Below, piece after piece: positions 17,709-27,752 of a stretch of 64,000 nucleotides of DNA (position 1 is the first letter of the stretch; each line of letters opens with the position of its first letter). The notes under the pieces are model-generated. The model searched no databases, was not told the origin of the DNA, and was given only the letters and a program-made list of their open reading frames with translations. Source of the stretch: Komagataeibacter sucrofermentans DSM 15973 (GTDB lineage Bacteria > Pseudomonadota > Alphaproteobacteria > Acetobacterales > Acetobacteraceae); contig NZ_CP137157.1 in assembly GCF_040581405.1 (NCBI RefSeq), forward strand, positions 2,127,001-2,191,000, in the 5' to 3' direction. A program made the translations under genes and the position numbers.

Positions 17709-20318
17709 ATGACGGGTGTACCCTCGGGGCTTTGTGGCCCCCATCGCGCAGCGGCCGGGCATCGCTCCGGCCCCCATTCCGACCAGGTGGTCCGGGCTGT
17801 GCTCGGCCCGACCAATACCGGAAAGACGCATCTCGCCATCGAGCGGCTGCTCTCGCATTCCAGCGGGGTGATCGGCTTCCCGCTGCGCCTGCTGGCCCGT
17901 GAGAACTACGACCGCATGGTGGCCCGCAAGGGCGCGCACGCCGTGGCGCTGATAACGGGGGAGGAAAAGATCATCCCCCCGAAGGCACGCTGGTTTTCCT
18001 GCACGGTCGAGGCCATGCCGCTCGATCGGCGGGTGGAATTCGTGGCGGTGGATGAAATCCAGCTCTGCGCCGACCCTGACCGCGGCCACATCTTTACCGA
18101 CCGCCTGCTGCATGCGCGTGGCACGGCGGAGACGATGTTCCTCGGCGCGGACACCATCCGCAACCTGATCCGCCGCCTTGTGCCGGGCATCGAGATCGAG
18201 CACCGGCCCCGCCTGTCGCAACTGACCCATGCAGGCGCGTGCAAGCTGACACGCCTGCCGCCGCGCTCGGCCATTGTCGCGTTCTCGGCAGGCGAGGTTT
18301 ACGCCATTGCCGAACTGCTGCGCCGCAGGCGGGGGGGCTGCGCCATCGTGATGGGCCAGCTTTCGCCACGCACGCGCAACGCGCAGGTGGCGTTGTATCA
18401 GGAAAAGGAAGTCGATTACCTCGTCGCGACCGATGCCATCGGCATGGGGCTGAACATGGATGTGAACCATGTGGCCTTTGCCAGCCTGTCGAAATTCGAC
18501 GGCTCGCGCATCCGCCCGCTCACGGCAGGCGAGATCGCGCAGGTGGCGGGGCGTGCCGGGCGCGGCCTGCGCGATGGCACGTTTGGCACCACCGGCACCT
18601 GCCCCGCCCTGCATGAGGAACTGGCCGAGGCCGTGGAGCAGCACCGCTTCGACCCGCTCACCCGCCTGTCATGGCGCAACAGCGCGCTTGATTTTTCCTC
18701 GCCCGCCAGCCTGCTTGGCAGCCTCAACCAGGCCTCGCCCCGGCTGGAACTGATCGCGGGGCATGAAGCGAGCGACGTGCTGGCCCTTTCCGCCCTTTCG
18801 GCCAACTCCGACATCCGCCCGCTGGTCCATTCCCGCGCCGCCACCCGGCTATTGTGGGAGAGCTGCCAGATCCCGGACTTTCGCAAGTTGGGCGATGACA
18901 GCCACATCCGCCTGTGCGGGCGCATCTTCACCCATCTCATCAGCGATGGCCGCATCCCGGCCACATGGATGGAGAACCAGATCACCCATTTCTTCCAGAC
19001 CGATGGCACCATCGATACGCTGATGCAGCGCCTGGCGGGAATTCGCGTATGCAGCTACATCGCCGCCCGCCCCGGCTGGATCGCCAATGCCGAACACTGG
19101 CAGGCCCGCACGCGTGAGGCGGAGGACCGGCTGTCCGACGTACTGCACGAGCAGTTGACCGCCCGCTTTGTCGACCGCCGCGCCACCACACTGATCCGCA
19201 GGCTTGACGAAGGCGGGCACGACAACCTGCTCTCTGCCGTGACCGCGCAGGGCAATGTGGTGGTGGAAGGCCATGAAGTTGGCCGGATTGCGGGCCTGGA
19301 CCTGATTGCGGGCGATCATACCGATGCCGAGGATGGCCGCCTGCTCATGCGGGCCGCCCGGCGTGCCGTGCGCAGCGAAATTCCCCGCCGCGTGGCGCTG
19401 CTGGTGCAGGATGACGACCAGCAGTTCGCTTTCTCGGCCGATGGCACGCATATCATGTGGCAGGGCATGAACCTCGCCCGCCTGCTGCCGGGCGCCGATG
19501 TGCTCTCGCCCCGCCCGCTGGTGCTGGACAACCCGCTGCTCGACAACGCGCAGCGCGAGCGAATCCGCAACCGGCTCCAGACCTGGCTCGGGCAGGTCGT
19601 GCGCGAGCATCTTGCCCCGCTTTTTGCCGTGCAGGCCGCCGTCGCCACCACGCCGGAACTGCGCGGCATCATTCACCGCCTGCTGGAAGGGGCAGGCATC
19701 GCCCCGCTGCACCGGGGCGAGCGCCTTGCACCCGAGATGCTGGGCCGCCTGCGCAGGCTGGGGGTGCGCGTGGGCCATTACACCCTGTTCATGCCCGCCA
19801 TCCTCAAGGAGCGCCCGCTGCAACTGCGGGGCTGGCTTGTGGCCATCAGCCTGAACATGCCCTGCCCCACCCTGCCCGCCATGAGCCGCATCACCCTGCC
19901 GCCCGATGCCCTGCCCCCGGCCTTCATGGACCGCATGGGCTGGCTTGCGGCGGGCCCTGTGCGCATACGGCTCGATATTGCGGAAAAATTCATTCGCGAA
20001 CTGGCCCGCCTGACCCGCCGCGCGCCCGTGCCGCTGCCACCACAACTGGCATCACGGCTGGGCGTGCGCCGTGAAATGCTACCCGCCGTGCTGAAGGGGC
20101 TGAACATGCGCGTGTACCACCCCCGCCCCATGCCGGCCGACCGCTACGGGCCGCCTGCCCCGGTCATGATCCGCTTCCATGCGGAGGGCGAAAATACCCG
20201 GACCGAAAAAACCCGCCCGGCACAGCACCGCCAGGCCAGCAGGCGTGCAGCCACCCGTCGGCCCGCGCGGTCCGACAGCCCCTTCGCCGCGCTTGCAACC
20301 CTTCTGGATCGGCCCTGA
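17709..20318 (+). CDS. SUV3-like superfamily 2 RNA/DNA helicase
   Basis: 869-aa ATP-dependent helicase related to mitochondrial Suv3. Walker A is VLGPTNTGKTH (32-41) and Walker B/motif II is DEIQ (115-118), the Suv3 variant of DEAD. Motif V/VI region: VATDAIGMGLNMDVNHVAF and QVAGRAGRGLRDG. A long C-terminal region of unknown fold ends in a basic, Arg/Pro-rich tail. The frame is open from 16947 only by overlap with the antisense aminopeptidase; ATG 17709 is the first Met after that gene and has GGAG upstream. It is 4 bp ahead of the S4 gene, the standard alphaproteobacterial helicase-S4-fdxA cluster. It probably takes part in RNA turnover or ribosome biogenesis. Confidence 0.9.
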   Translation: MTGVPSGLCGPHRAAAGHRSGPHSDQVVRAVLGPTNTGKTHLAIERLLSHSSGVIGFPLRLLARENYDRMVARKGAHAVALITGEEKIIPPKARWFSCTVEAMPLDRRVEFVAVDEIQLCADPDRGHIFTDRLLHARGTAETMFLGADTIRNLIRRLVPGIEIEHRPRLSQLTHAGACKLTRLPPRSAIVAFSAGEVYAIAELLRRRRGGCAIVMGQLSPRTRNAQVALYQEKEVDYLVATDAIGMGLNMDVNHVAFASLSKFDGSRIRPLTAGEIAQVAGRAGRGLRDGTFGTTGTCPALHEELAEAVEQHRFDPLTRLSWRNSALDFSSPASLLGSLNQASPRLELIAGHEASDVLALSALSANSDIRPLVHSRAATRLLWESCQIPDFRKLGDDSHIRLCGRIFTHLISDGRIPATWMENQITHFFQTDGTIDTLMQRLAGIRVCSYIAARPGWIANAEHWQARTREAEDRLSDVLHEQLTARFVDRRATTLIRRLDEGGHDNLLSAVTAQGNVVVEGHEVGRIAGLDLIAGDHTDAEDGRLLMRAARRAVRSEIPRRVALLVQDDDQQFAFSADGTHIMWQGMNLARLLPGADVLSPRPLVLDNPLLDNAQRERIRNRLQTWLGQVVREHLAPLFAVQAAVATTPELRGIIHRLLEGAGIAPLHRGERLAPEMLGRLRRLGVRVGHYTLFMPAILKERPLQLRGWLVAISLNMPCPTLPAMSRITLPPDALPPAFMDRMGWLAAGPVRIRLDIAEKFIRELARLTRRAPVPLPPQLASRLGVRREMLPAVLKGLNMRVYHPRPMPADRYGPPAPVMIRFHAEGENTRTEKTRPAQHRQASRRAATRRPARSDSPFAALATLLDRP

Positions 20319-20322
20319 ACGT

Positions 20323-20619
20323 ATGAAACAGGCCCCTGCCCTCCAGCCCCAGAGCCAGCGCGTGGATGTGTGGCTGTTCCATGCCCGCTTCGGCCGCAGC
20401 CGCAGCGCCTGCGCGCAGATCGCCACCAGCGGGCATGTGCGCATCAACCGCCAGCGCGTGACCAAGGCGCATGCACTGGTGCGCGCGGGTGATGTACTGA
20501 CCCTGCCCGCCCCGGACCGCAAGGCCGTGATCGTCATTCGCGTGCTAGGCCAGGCCGAGCGCCGCCAGGCTGCGCCACTTGCACAACTTCTGTATGAAAT
20601 TGTTCCAGAAACTGCCTGA
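20323..20619 (+). CDS. S4-domain RNA-binding protein (Hsp15-like)
   Basis: 98-aa protein with an S4 RNA-binding fold: RVDVWLFHARFGRSRSACAQIATSGHVRINRQRVTKAHALVRAGDVLTL. It resembles Hsp15 (HslR), which binds stalled 50S subunits carrying nascent-chain tRNA, but is shorter at the C-terminus. The start is ATG 20323, just after the helicase stop. In-frame upstream sequence overlaps the helicase. Co-transcription with the helicase and fdxA is likely. Confidence 0.9.
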   Translation: MKQAPALQPQSQRVDVWLFHARFGRSRSACAQIATSGHVRINRQRVTKAHALVRAGDVLTLPAPDRKAVIVIRVLGQAERRQAAPLAQLLYEIVPETA

Positions 20620-20808
20620 ATATTGTGGCGATACGGACAATACAGGCACCGATTATGCATTAGCCGCCGTCTTGGGCTTGCCACGACCGGAAAACACTCT
20701 CATATCTTCCGCCATTCCCGATGAGGTCATGCCCCCTGTGGCGCCTCGTCCCTTTCCATGGCTGGGCCTACTGCCACAGGCCACACAAATAACGATCGGA
20801 GATAGGCG

Positions 20809-21141
20809 ATGACCTATGTGGTCACCGAAAACTGCATTCGCTGCAAATTCACAGATTGTGTCGAAGTCTGTCCGGTTGACTGCTTCTACGCGGGTGAGAA
20901 CTTTCTCGTAATCAATCCGGATGAATGCATCGACTGCGGCGTATGCGAACCGGAATGCCCGGCTGAGGCCATCTTCCCCGATAGCGACGACCGCGCCACC
21001 CCCTGGGCGGAACTCAACGCCAAATACGCCGCCGTCTGGCCCAACATCACCCGCAAGATCGATGCCCCGGCCGATGCCGAGGAATGGAAAGACAAGCCCG
21101 GCAAGAAAGACCTGCTTTCCCCCGAGCCGCAGAAGGGCTGA
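20809..21141 (+). CDS. fdxA: Seven-iron ferredoxin (3Fe-4S/4Fe-4S)
   Basis: 110-aa low-potential electron carrier of the FdxA family. N-terminal cysteine block [18 protein letters not shown] and second block [12 protein letters not shown] supply the ligands for one 3Fe-4S and one 4Fe-4S cluster. The C-terminal extension ([32 protein letters not shown]) is typical of alphaproteobacterial FdxA. A GGAG site precedes ATG 20809. It ends in a strong terminator. carD, which often follows fdxA in this lineage, is not here. Confidence 0.97.
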   Translation: MTYVVTENCIRCKFTDCVEVCPVDCFYAGENFLVINPDECIDCGVCEPECPAEAIFPDSDDRATPWAELNAKYAAVWPNITRKIDAPADAEEWKDKPGKKDLLSPEPQKG

Positions 21142-21170
21142 TCCCGCCTTTCCTGCCCGGAGACAATAAA

Positions 21171-21207
21171 AAAGACCGGCACGGTTTCCCGTGCCGGTCT
21201 TTTTTTT
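21171..21207. terminator. Strong bidirectional terminator between fdxA and cyoD
   Basis: Perfect 14-bp stem AAAGACCGGCACGG / CCGTGCCGGTCTTT with a TTTC loop, A6 before and T8 after. It lies 29 bp past the fdxA stop and about 60 bp past the cyoD stop on the other strand. Confidence 0.92.
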
Positions 21208-21265
21208 ATGCCGTCTGGCCCCGGGGGTGGTTGCCCACCCCCAAAGCCCAGCATGAAGCCGCGTA

Positions 21266-21595
21266 TCAGCGCGACATCATGTTGATGGACGTGTCATGCA
21301 TGATGAACATCGTGCCGGCCACAAGGACCAGAACCGACAACACCGTGAATGTAAACGCCATGACGTTCCAGCGCTGCTCGGACGAACCGTTCATGTGCAG
21401 GAAGTAGATCAGGTGAACCACGATCTGGACCACCGCCAGCAGGGCGATCGCCCCACCGGTGGCGGACGGTGACATCGCATGCGACATCACCAGACCGAAG
21501 GCTGCTACCGTCAGGATAACGGCAAGTACGAACCCGGTAAGGTAAGATCCTACGCTACCATGGCCCTCTCCCGAGGATGAAATATGATCAGCCAT
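21266..21595 (-). CDS. cyoD: Cytochrome bo3 ubiquinol oxidase subunit IV
   Basis: 109 aa, three transmembrane helices (LTGFVLAVILTVAAFGLVM; GGAIALLAVVQIVVHLIYFLHM; NVMAFTFTVLSVLVLVAGTMFIM) with the family motif VQIVVHLIYFLHMN. Subunit IV helps assemble the CuB site. Last gene of cyoABCD. Its ATG shares one base with the cyoC stop (TGATG). A strong terminator follows. Confidence 0.96.
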   Translation of the reverse strand: MADHISSSGEGHGSVGSYLTGFVLAVILTVAAFGLVMSHAMSPSATGGAIALLAVVQIVVHLIYFLHMNGSSEQRWNVMAFTFTVLSVLVLVAGTMFIMHDTSINMMSR

Positions 21596-22200
21596 CAGAG
21601 CACACCCATCAGATAGACAAAGGTGAAGACACAGATCCAGACAATGTCCAGGAAGTGCCAGAACAGGCTGAGGCAGGTCAGCTTGCCGATCATGCGCTCG
21701 TTCAGCTCAGTCTTGCCAGCCGTCTGGAACAGCAGGACCGCCATCCACAGCAGACCGCAGGTGACATGCAGACCATGCGTGCCAACCAGCGTGAAGAAGG
21801 CGGACAGGAACGCGCTGCGATCCGGGCCATTGCCTTCGGCAATCATGTGCGAGAACTCGCGGATTTCCATGAACAGGAAGCCCAGCCCCAGCAGGAAGGT
21901 CACCCCGAGCCAGGTCCGCATGGTGCTGACCTTGTTCTCGTGGGCGGCGATCATGCCAAAACCGTAGGTGATGGAGCTGAACAGCAGGATAGCCGTTTCA
22001 ATGCCAACACCCGAAAGTTCGAACACTTCGTGGCCGGTCGGACCGCCGGCAAACTGGTCACGCAACACCGCGAACACTGCGAACAGCGTACCGAAGATGA
22101 TGCAGTCCGTCATCAGATACAGCCAGAACCCGAACACCACGGGAGATTCGTGGTGTTCATCATGGGCATGGGCTGCATCAGCAGTCATGTTTTGCGCCAT
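21595..22200 (-). CDS. cyoC: Cytochrome bo3 ubiquinol oxidase subunit III
   Basis: 201 aa, five helices. Features of subunit [53 protein letters not shown], and [20 protein letters not shown], with the conserved HGLHV. Its ATG shares one base with the cyoB stop (TAATG), so the two are translationally linked. Confidence 0.97.
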   Translation of the reverse strand: MAQNMTADAAHAHDEHHESPVVFGFWLYLMTDCIIFGTLFAVFAVLRDQFAGGPTGHEVFELSGVGIETAILLFSSITYGFGMIAAHENKVSTMRTWLGVTFLLGLGFLFMEIREFSHMIAEGNGPDRSAFLSAFFTLVGTHGLHVTCGLLWMAVLLFQTAGKTELNERMIGKLTCLSLFWHFLDIVWICVFTFVYLMGVL

Positions 22201-24194
22201 TATTCCGCTGCCTGTGCTGCCATAAGGTTATGGGTGTGCTCCTGCTCGATACGAGCCACCTCGGACACCGGCACGTAGTAATCGACGTCATTGTCAGCCG
22301 AACGTGCGATCACCGTAGCGATGACACCGATCAGACCAACAGCCGCCAGCCACCAGATGTACCAGATAGCACCGAAGCCAAGCACGAAGCTGAAGGCACC
22401 GATCAGGAAACCGCATGCCGTGTTCTTGGGCATGTGGATGGGCTGATAGTCACCACCCGCGCGACGCGTATCGATACCCGCTTCCTTGTCGTGGGCAAAA
22501 GCGTCGAGCTCGTGCACTTCCGGCAGGATGGCGAAGTTATAGAACGGCGGCGGCGAAGAGGTGGACCATTCCAGCGTACGAGCGTTCCACGGATCGCCCG
22601 TCAGGTCACGGTTCTCGGCCAGGTTACGGTCGCGGATCGAGACATAGAGCTGGGTCAGCTGGCACACGATACCGCATGCAATCAGCACGGCACCGGCTTC
22701 AGCAATCAGCAGCCAGGGGTGCCATTCCGGGTTGTCGTAGTGGTTCATACGACGGGTCATGCCCTCGAAACCAACGACATACAGCGGCATGAACGCCACA
22801 TAGAAGCCAATGAACCAGCACCAGAACGCCCGCTTGCCCCATGCTTCGTTCAGCTTGAAGCCGAAAGACTTGGGGAACCAGAAGTTCATGGCCGCCACGT
22901 AGCCGAAATACACACCACCGATAATCACGTTATGGAAGTGGGCGATAACGAACAGCGAGTTATGCAGCACGAAGTCGGAAGCCGGGATGGCGAGCATCAC
23001 GCCGGTCATGCCACCGATGGAGAAGGTGATCATGAAGCCGATCACCCAGTACATGGTCGCATGGAACTCGATGCGGCCCTTATACATGGTGAACAGCCAG
23101 TTGAAGATTTTCACGCCAGTCGGAACGGCGATGATCATCGTCATGATGCCGAAGAACGCATTCACGTTCGGGCCAGCACCCATGGTGAAGAAGTGGTGAA
23201 CCCACACGACCAGCGACAGGACCATGATGGAAGCGGTCGCGTAGACCATGGTCTTGTAGCCGAACAGCGGCTTGCGGGAGAAGGTCTGCGTGATTTCGGA
23301 GAAGGCACCGAAGGCAGGCAGAACCAGGATGTACACTTCCGGATGGCCCCAGCCCCAGATCACGCTCAGATAGAGCATCTGGTTGCCGCCGCCGTCGTTG
23401 GTGAAGAAGTGCATGCCCAGGTAACGGTCCAGACCAAGCAGGCCCATGGCCACGGTCAGGATCGGGAAGGCAACCATGATCAGCACGGTGGTGCAGAAGA
23501 TGGTCCAGGTGAACACCGGCATACGCATGTAGGTCATGCCCGGCGCACGCATCTTCACGATGGTCGCGAAGAAGTTCACACCCGTCAGCAGCGTGCCCAC
23601 ACCGGACAGCTGAACCGCCCAGATATAGTAGTCAACACCGACACCGGGGCTGAACTGCTGCTCGGACAGGGGCGGGTAAGCCAGCCAGCCGCACTGCGAG
23701 AACTCACCGATGAACAGCGAGACGTTGACCAGCAGGAAGCTGATGGTCGTCATCCAGAAGCTCAGCGTGTTCACGAACGGGAAGGCCACGTCGCGCGCAC
23801 CGATCTGCAGCGGCACCACGATGTTCATCAGACCCTGCATGAACGCCATGGCCATGAAGAAGATCATGATCGTGCCGTGAGCGGAGAAGATCTGGTCATA
23901 GTGATGCGGCGGCAGGTAGCCGGGGTTACCGGCATAGGCCAGCGCGAGCTGGGAGCGCATCATGATCGCGTCCGCAAAACCACGGAACAGCGCCACGAGG
24001 GCCACAACGATATACATGACACCAATGCGCTTGTGGTCGACCGAGGTCAGCCATTCACGCCACAGGTAGCCCCATTTACCGTAATAGGTGATGAGACCGA
24101 CAACGGCGAGACCCGCGATAGCGGCACCGATGAACGTCCCAACAAGGATCGGCACATCATAAGGGATGGCCGACAAAGTTAATTTGCCAAACAT
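22200..24194 (-). CDS. cyoB: Cytochrome bo3 ubiquinol oxidase subunit I
   Basis: 664-aa haem-copper oxidase catalytic subunit, with low-spin haem, high-spin haem and CuB. It oxidises ubiquinol, reduces O2 to water and pumps protons. Ligand motifs are intact: [12 protein letters not shown] (low-spin haem His), [17 protein letters not shown] (CuB His and cross-linked Tyr), [10 protein letters not shown] (two CuB His), and [13 protein letters not shown] (haem ligands). The length matches E. coli CyoB (663). In acetic acid bacteria this enzyme is the terminal oxidase for periplasmic alcohol oxidation (established knowledge), which links it to adhAB in this window. It lies 5 bp after cyoA. Confidence 0.98.
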   Translation of the reverse strand: MFGKLTLSAIPYDVPILVGTFIGAAIAGLAVVGLITYYGKWGYLWREWLTSVDHKRIGVMYIVVALVALFRGFADAIMMRSQLALAYAGNPGYLPPHHYDQIFSAHGTIMIFFMAMAFMQGLMNIVVPLQIGARDVAFPFVNTLSFWMTTISFLLVNVSLFIGEFSQCGWLAYPPLSEQQFSPGVGVDYYIWAVQLSGVGTLLTGVNFFATIVKMRAPGMTYMRMPVFTWTIFCTTVLIMVAFPILTVAMGLLGLDRYLGMHFFTNDGGGNQMLYLSVIWGWGHPEVYILVLPAFGAFSEITQTFSRKPLFGYKTMVYATASIMVLSLVVWVHHFFTMGAGPNVNAFFGIMTMIIAVPTGVKIFNWLFTMYKGRIEFHATMYWVIGFMITFSIGGMTGVMLAIPASDFVLHNSLFVIAHFHNVIIGGVYFGYVAAMNFWFPKSFGFKLNEAWGKRAFWCWFIGFYVAFMPLYVVGFEGMTRRMNHYDNPEWHPWLLIAEAGAVLIACGIVCQLTQLYVSIRDRNLAENRDLTGDPWNARTLEWSTSSPPPFYNFAILPEVHELDAFAHDKEAGIDTRRAGGDYQPIHMPKNTACGFLIGAFSFVLGFGAIWYIWWLAAVGLIGVIATVIARSADNDVDYYVPVSEVARIEQEHTHNLMAAQAAE

Positions 24195-24199
24195 CTGTC

Positions 24200-25126
24200 C
24201 TATTCCTTCATGTTCATGTCGGACATCGCGGACTGCTGCACGTGCAGCATCTTGCCGGTGCTCTTGTCCATGACCATGCCGTCATTGTACTTGGCAACAA
24301 TGGCATCGAAGAGACCCGCATCGACATGCGAGAAGTACTCAACCGGGTTGGCCTCGCTCGGCGCGGCCAGCTTCGGATAGCTTGCGCTGTCCAGCTGCTC
24401 GGAAGAAGCCTTCACCTTCTCGACCCAGGCGCTGTACTGGTCCGCCGGCATTGCCAGCGCACGGAAGCGCATGTCGGAGAAGCCCTTGCCGCTGAAGTTG
24501 GACGACTCACCCTGGAAGTCACCCGCCTCGTTGGCGATCAGGTGCAGCTGTGTCTGCATCCCGGCCATGGCATAGATCATCGTACCGAGCTGCGGAATGA
24601 AGAACGAGTTCATCACGGAGTCAGAGGTGATCCGGAAATCGACCGGCGTATTCACCGGCATGGCCATCTGGTTGACGGTAGCGATCCCTTCATCCGGATA
24701 GATAAAGAGCCACTTCCAGTCCAGTGCCACAACATCGACATGAATTGGCTTGACGTTGGCTTCAGCCTCAAGCGGCTTGTACGGGTCAAGCGAATGACAT
24801 GTCTGATAGGTCAGCACCGCCAGGAACAGAATGATCAGGCTGGGGATTGCCCAGATGATCACTTCGATCTTGTTGGAATGCGACCATTTCGGCAGGTATT
24901 CCGCCGAAGTATTGGACTGACGGTACTGCCATGCGAACAGCAGCGTCAGGATACATACCGGTATGACAACCAGCAGCATCGCGTAGGTCGAGGTCAGGAT
25001 CAGGCTTTTTTCCTGAGCACCGACAACGCCCTTGGGATCAAGTGTATCCCAGGTACAGCCTGCTAACAGCGCTGCTGAAGATAGGCTCATCAGCTTTGTT
25101 AATCTCGGCAAGATTTTTTTCTTCAT
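24200..25126 (-). CDS. cyoA: Cytochrome bo3 ubiquinol oxidase subunit II (lipoprotein)
   Basis: 308 aa from ATG 25126, which has a GAGG site and gives a regular lipoprotein signal ([21 protein letters not shown], lipid-modified Cys24). Frame-open Met codons further up (25180) would spoil this. Two helices follow ([46 protein letters not shown]). The C-terminal cupredoxin-like domain has [21 protein letters not shown] and lacks the CuA ligands, as expected of a quinol oxidase. A long AT-rich upstream region (25127-25774) carries the operon promoter. Confidence 0.96.
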   Translation of the reverse strand: MKKKILPRLTKLMSLSSAALLAGCTWDTLDPKGVVGAQEKSLILTSTYAMLLVVIPVCILTLLFAWQYRQSNTSAEYLPKWSHSNKIEVIIWAIPSLIILFLAVLTYQTCHSLDPYKPLEAEANVKPIHVDVVALDWKWLFIYPDEGIATVNQMAMPVNTPVDFRITSDSVMNSFFIPQLGTMIYAMAGMQTQLHLIANEAGDFQGESSNFSGKGFSDMRFRALAMPADQYSAWVEKVKASSEQLDSASYPKLAAPSEANPVEYFSHVDAGLFDAIVAKYNDGMVMDKSTGKMLHVQQSAMSDMNMKE

Positions 25127-25774
25127 CTCACGCCTCGTTGGTTTCGACATCACCCTGTTTTGCTCACATCCTCGCTTCATCCACGGGCTTAGACAACAGC
25201 GGCCACGTTATACGCATGGCGGGAAAAAAGCATTCTGCTTTCCCGGCATCCAGCGACATCGCGCCTGAGTCGACTTCCGAAAACGACAATCGCCTCTTTC
25301 GGTTTGCATCCGTCATGAGTTAGTTGCCGGCCAGCTGGCCATGACCTTGATCAATACGGCCCGCCAGACCTTACGTAAATATTACTCTCAGGGCAGATCG
25401 GACCATGAATCGCGATGCCGTCCTGTGTGCTGAAGCGCATGTCCTGTGCCGCATACCCTTTCATATGGTTTTTCTATTCAAGGGTTATCCGACCTGAACG
25501 GCCTCATAGGCAAGCCTTCACATAATATTTCAATAGATTTCATTGCTTAAAATTTATCTTACAAAATCGTTGTTTTACAGCGACTTAATCGGGTGTCATT
25601 AACCTCACACTCTCGTCATCATATAATTTCCATATATGAATAAGTCTTATCTTTTTTAACAGAAAGGCCTTTCCAGCCCCCCATTCACGCAAAAAGGGCC
25701 GCCACAACCGTGGCAGCCCTTCTCATGCAGGCAAACAGGACTGAAACAGTCCTTGAAAGCAGGAATCCTGCCGA
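25127..25774. other. 648-bp intergenic region upstream of cyoA
   Basis: No convincing gene. It holds the cyo promoter/leader and, at the far end, the 3' region of the BI-1 gene. Small hairpins seen: CGGGAAA..TTTCCCG at about 25219-25245 in the cyoA leader, AGGACTG AAA CAGTCCT at 25737-25753, and GCAGGA.TCCTGC at about 25760-25772 next to the BI-1 stop. The stretch 25500-25680 is markedly AT-rich compared with its surroundings. I could not identify a definite -35/-10 pair or regulator site. Confidence 0.5.
25694..25721 (-). terminator. Terminator of the BI-1 gene
   Basis: Stem AAGGGC.GCCAC / GTGGC.GCCCTT with one mismatch and an AACC loop. On the minus strand it is followed by a run of T (A5 on the plus strand at 25691). 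It sits about 50 bp past the BI-1 stop. Confidence 0.8.
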
Positions 25775-26545
25775 TCAGTCGTTGCTGCTGTTTCGCACGC
25801 CCATGAACTGCAGCAGGAACTGGAACAGGTTGATGAAGTTCAGATAAAGGTTCAGCGCATCATAGACAGACCGCTTCGCGGCCTGGTCCGGCCCTTCATA
25901 GGCCGCAAGCTGCTGGTAGTTGGCCTTGATGTTCTGCGTATCGAACATGGTCAGCCCGACGAACAGCAGCACGCCCGCAGCGCTGTAGACAAAATACAGG
26001 GCCGGGCTGTGCAGGAACATGTTCACCACGCCCGCGATGATCAGGCCGAACAGCCCCATCATGAAGAACGAGCCAAAACGGCTGAGATCGGTACGAGTCG
26101 TGTAGCCCCAGATGGACATGGTGCAGAACGTCGCTGCGGTAACGAAGAAGACGCGCGTGACCGAAACCCCCGTGAACACCATGAAGATGTTGGACAGGCT
26201 CGCCCCCATCACCCCGCAGAACAGCCAGAACAGGGTCTGCACCGCCTGGGTAGAGAGTCGGTTGACCCCGAACGACATGACCAGGACAAAGCCGAGCGGC
26301 GCAATCATGGCCAGCATGCCAAGCCCGGTCGGCTTGATCGTGTTCAGGGCAGGCACGTACTGGAAGAACAGCGACTGCAGTTGGGTGTTGGCGATCAGAT
26401 AGGCGACCAGTCCGGTCAGGACCAGCCCGGATGCCATCCAGTTATAGACTCGCAGCATATAGGCGCGCAGGCCCATATCGACGGAGCCCATGGCACTCTC
26501 AGCGGTGGGGCGGATGAAACTCCGCGAATCAGGGCCAAAAGCCAT
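25775..26545 (-). CDS. Bax inhibitor-1/YccA family membrane protein
   Basis: 256-aa, seven-helix membrane protein of the BI-1 family. Bacterial members such as YccA and YetJ act as FtsH modulators or pH-gated calcium leaks. Family features: YNWMASGLVLTGLVAYLIA, APLGFVLVMSFG, FFVTAATFCTMSIWGYTTRTDLSRFGSFFMMGLFGLIIAGVVNMFL, and the C-terminal MFDTQNIKANYQQLAAYEG followed by ALNLYLNFINLFQFLLQFMGVRNSSND, where the Asp pair near the end is the pore motif. It is monocistronic with its own terminator. Confidence 0.93.
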   Translation of the reverse strand: MAFGPDSRSFIRPTAESAMGSVDMGLRAYMLRVYNWMASGLVLTGLVAYLIANTQLQSLFFQYVPALNTIKPTGLGMLAMIAPLGFVLVMSFGVNRLSTQAVQTLFWLFCGVMGASLSNIFMVFTGVSVTRVFFVTAATFCTMSIWGYTTRTDLSRFGSFFMMGLFGLIIAGVVNMFLHSPALYFVYSAAGVLLFVGLTMFDTQNIKANYQQLAAYEGPDQAAKRSVYDALNLYLNFINLFQFLLQFMGVRNSSND

Positions 26546-26741
26546 TTGTTGTTTCCTTCCTCCACGTCCGTAACTGACGTGCGTCTGCCAGCATGTGGGC
26601 TCATGCTAGACGAGGTTCAAGAACATCAGCGTGAAGAACACATTACAATGCGGCAACACGCTCCGTATTTCGTGGCACTATATATACTGTACAAGGCATG
26701 CGGCATGTGCCGTTTTTCCTTTCCATCAAAAAAGGTGCCGG

Positions 26742-27290
26742 ATGCGTCTGTTCATTGGCCTTGAACTCCCCCTTCCGCTCACGCGCGCCCTTGCTGGCCT
26801 GCGGGGCAACCTGCCGGACGTGACGTGGTCTCCACCGGAGTCCTATCACCTCACACTGCATTATCTGGGCGAGGTGACGCACGGCCATGCGCTTGAAGAC
26901 ATCCACCACGCCCTGAACGCCATAACGGCCACGCCCCCCACACTCAGCCTGACCGCGCCGGGCCTGTTTGAAGCCGAAACCCACCACGGACTGGATGCGC
27001 TGTGGGTCGGCTGCGCGGCCGATGCCGCCCTGATGCACCTGCAAAAGCGCATCCGCACCAGCATGAACCGGCTACTGCCCGGCGCGGCCCGATCCGCGCG
27101 CCGCTTCGTGCCGCACGTAACGATGGGCCATATGCAGCACCCCGACCCGTTACGGCGCCAGGCCTGGCTGGCTTCAATGCCGCCGATGCCGGATGGCGAG
27201 CCGGTAGGGCATTTCACGCTTTTCCAGTCGCTGCGCCATGCGGACGGGCCGTTTTATGAAGCGCTGGAGCATTATCCGCTACGCGGCTGA
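26742..27290 (+). CDS. thpR: RNA 2',3'-cyclic phosphodiesterase (2H family)
   Basis: 182-aa 2H phosphoesterase that opens 2',3'-cyclic phosphates on RNA ends (formerly 2'-5' RNA ligase). Start ATG 26742 gives the family N-terminus MRLFIGLELP. The two catalytic His motifs are HLTLHYLG (about residue 39) and HVTMGH (about residue 125). The in-frame extension back to 26631 has no family resemblance. It stands alone, divergent from the BI-1 gene. Confidence 0.92.
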   Translation: MRLFIGLELPLPLTRALAGLRGNLPDVTWSPPESYHLTLHYLGEVTHGHALEDIHHALNAITATPPTLSLTAPGLFEAETHHGLDALWVGCAADAALMHLQKRIRTSMNRLLPGAARSARRFVPHVTMGHMQHPDPLRRQAWLASMPPMPDGEPVGHFTLFQSLRHADGPFYEALEHYPLRG

Positions 27291-27752
27291 TTCTCTGGCC
27301 TGATCCGTTACGCGTACGGCGTGAAGCAGATGCTCGTTTCACCAAAAATTTATGCCATTCATGAATAATAAAAATATATTTCTCATCATTTATTGTGAAG
27401 CACCTGTCGCGCGGTCTCAGGCGGGTCTTCTCATTCTTGCTGCAATATCAACATATTTTAAAAAAAACTCGGCCAGAGCGAGCTATCTGTTTCATTGCTT
27501 ATCAGACAACATATTCACGTTTTCGTGAGCCTGAACACTAAAATGTCAGGAGACGGGCGTGCTAGCCTCGGTATGTTCGGATGAAACGGACTACCTGCTT
27601 TTTCTCCCTGCCCGAAGCCGGTTTCCTGTCTGGTCGGAAAATGAGCGCTCCCCGCGCTTTTTGCCGGTTACATTCAGAAAGCCTGCCCGGACGGAAAGTT
27701 GCAGCGGCGGCGTCCTGAATTCGAAACCGTTAGTTTTCTGAGGACATCACAT
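27291..27752. other. 462-bp intergenic region upstream of adhA
   Basis: The AT-rich part (27340-27540) is the likely adhAB promoter region. A CACG TTTT CGTG dyad lies at about 27516-27527. The last 190 bases can encode a 60-codon ORF (listed separately). I saw no clear consensus promoter and no thpR terminator. Confidence 0.4.
27559..27741 (+). CDS. Possible 60-codon leader ORF before adhA
   Basis: GTG 27559 has a near-ideal ribosome site (AGGAG, six bases before the start). The frame runs to TGA at 27739-27741, eleven bases before the adhA ATG. The predicted peptide is polar and unlike any family I know. Codon choice is mixed and not clearly coding. Either a leader peptide affecting adhA expression or a chance ORF. 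Confidence 0.25.
   Translation: MLASVCSDETDYLLFLPARSRFPVWSENERSPRFLPVTFRKPARTESCSGGVLNSKPLVF

Noticed and set aside
20579..20812. 77-codon ORF between the S4 gene and fdxA
   Set aside because: Overlaps the end of the S4 gene and the start of fdxA, with no ribosome site and no recognisable features.
22230..24182. 650-codon open frame antisense to cyoB (also 752 codons antisense to adhA at 27747-30005 and 699 codons antisense to groEL at 43439-45538)
   Set aside because: These are by-products of biased codon use in highly expressed GC-rich genes. The predicted peptides are His/Gln/Arg-rich with no domains, and the sense genes are certain.
25340..25347. TTGATCAATA near 25348 as an FNR box upstream of cyoA
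   Set aside because: Only one half-site resembles TTGAT-N4-ATCAA; spacing and second half do not fit.
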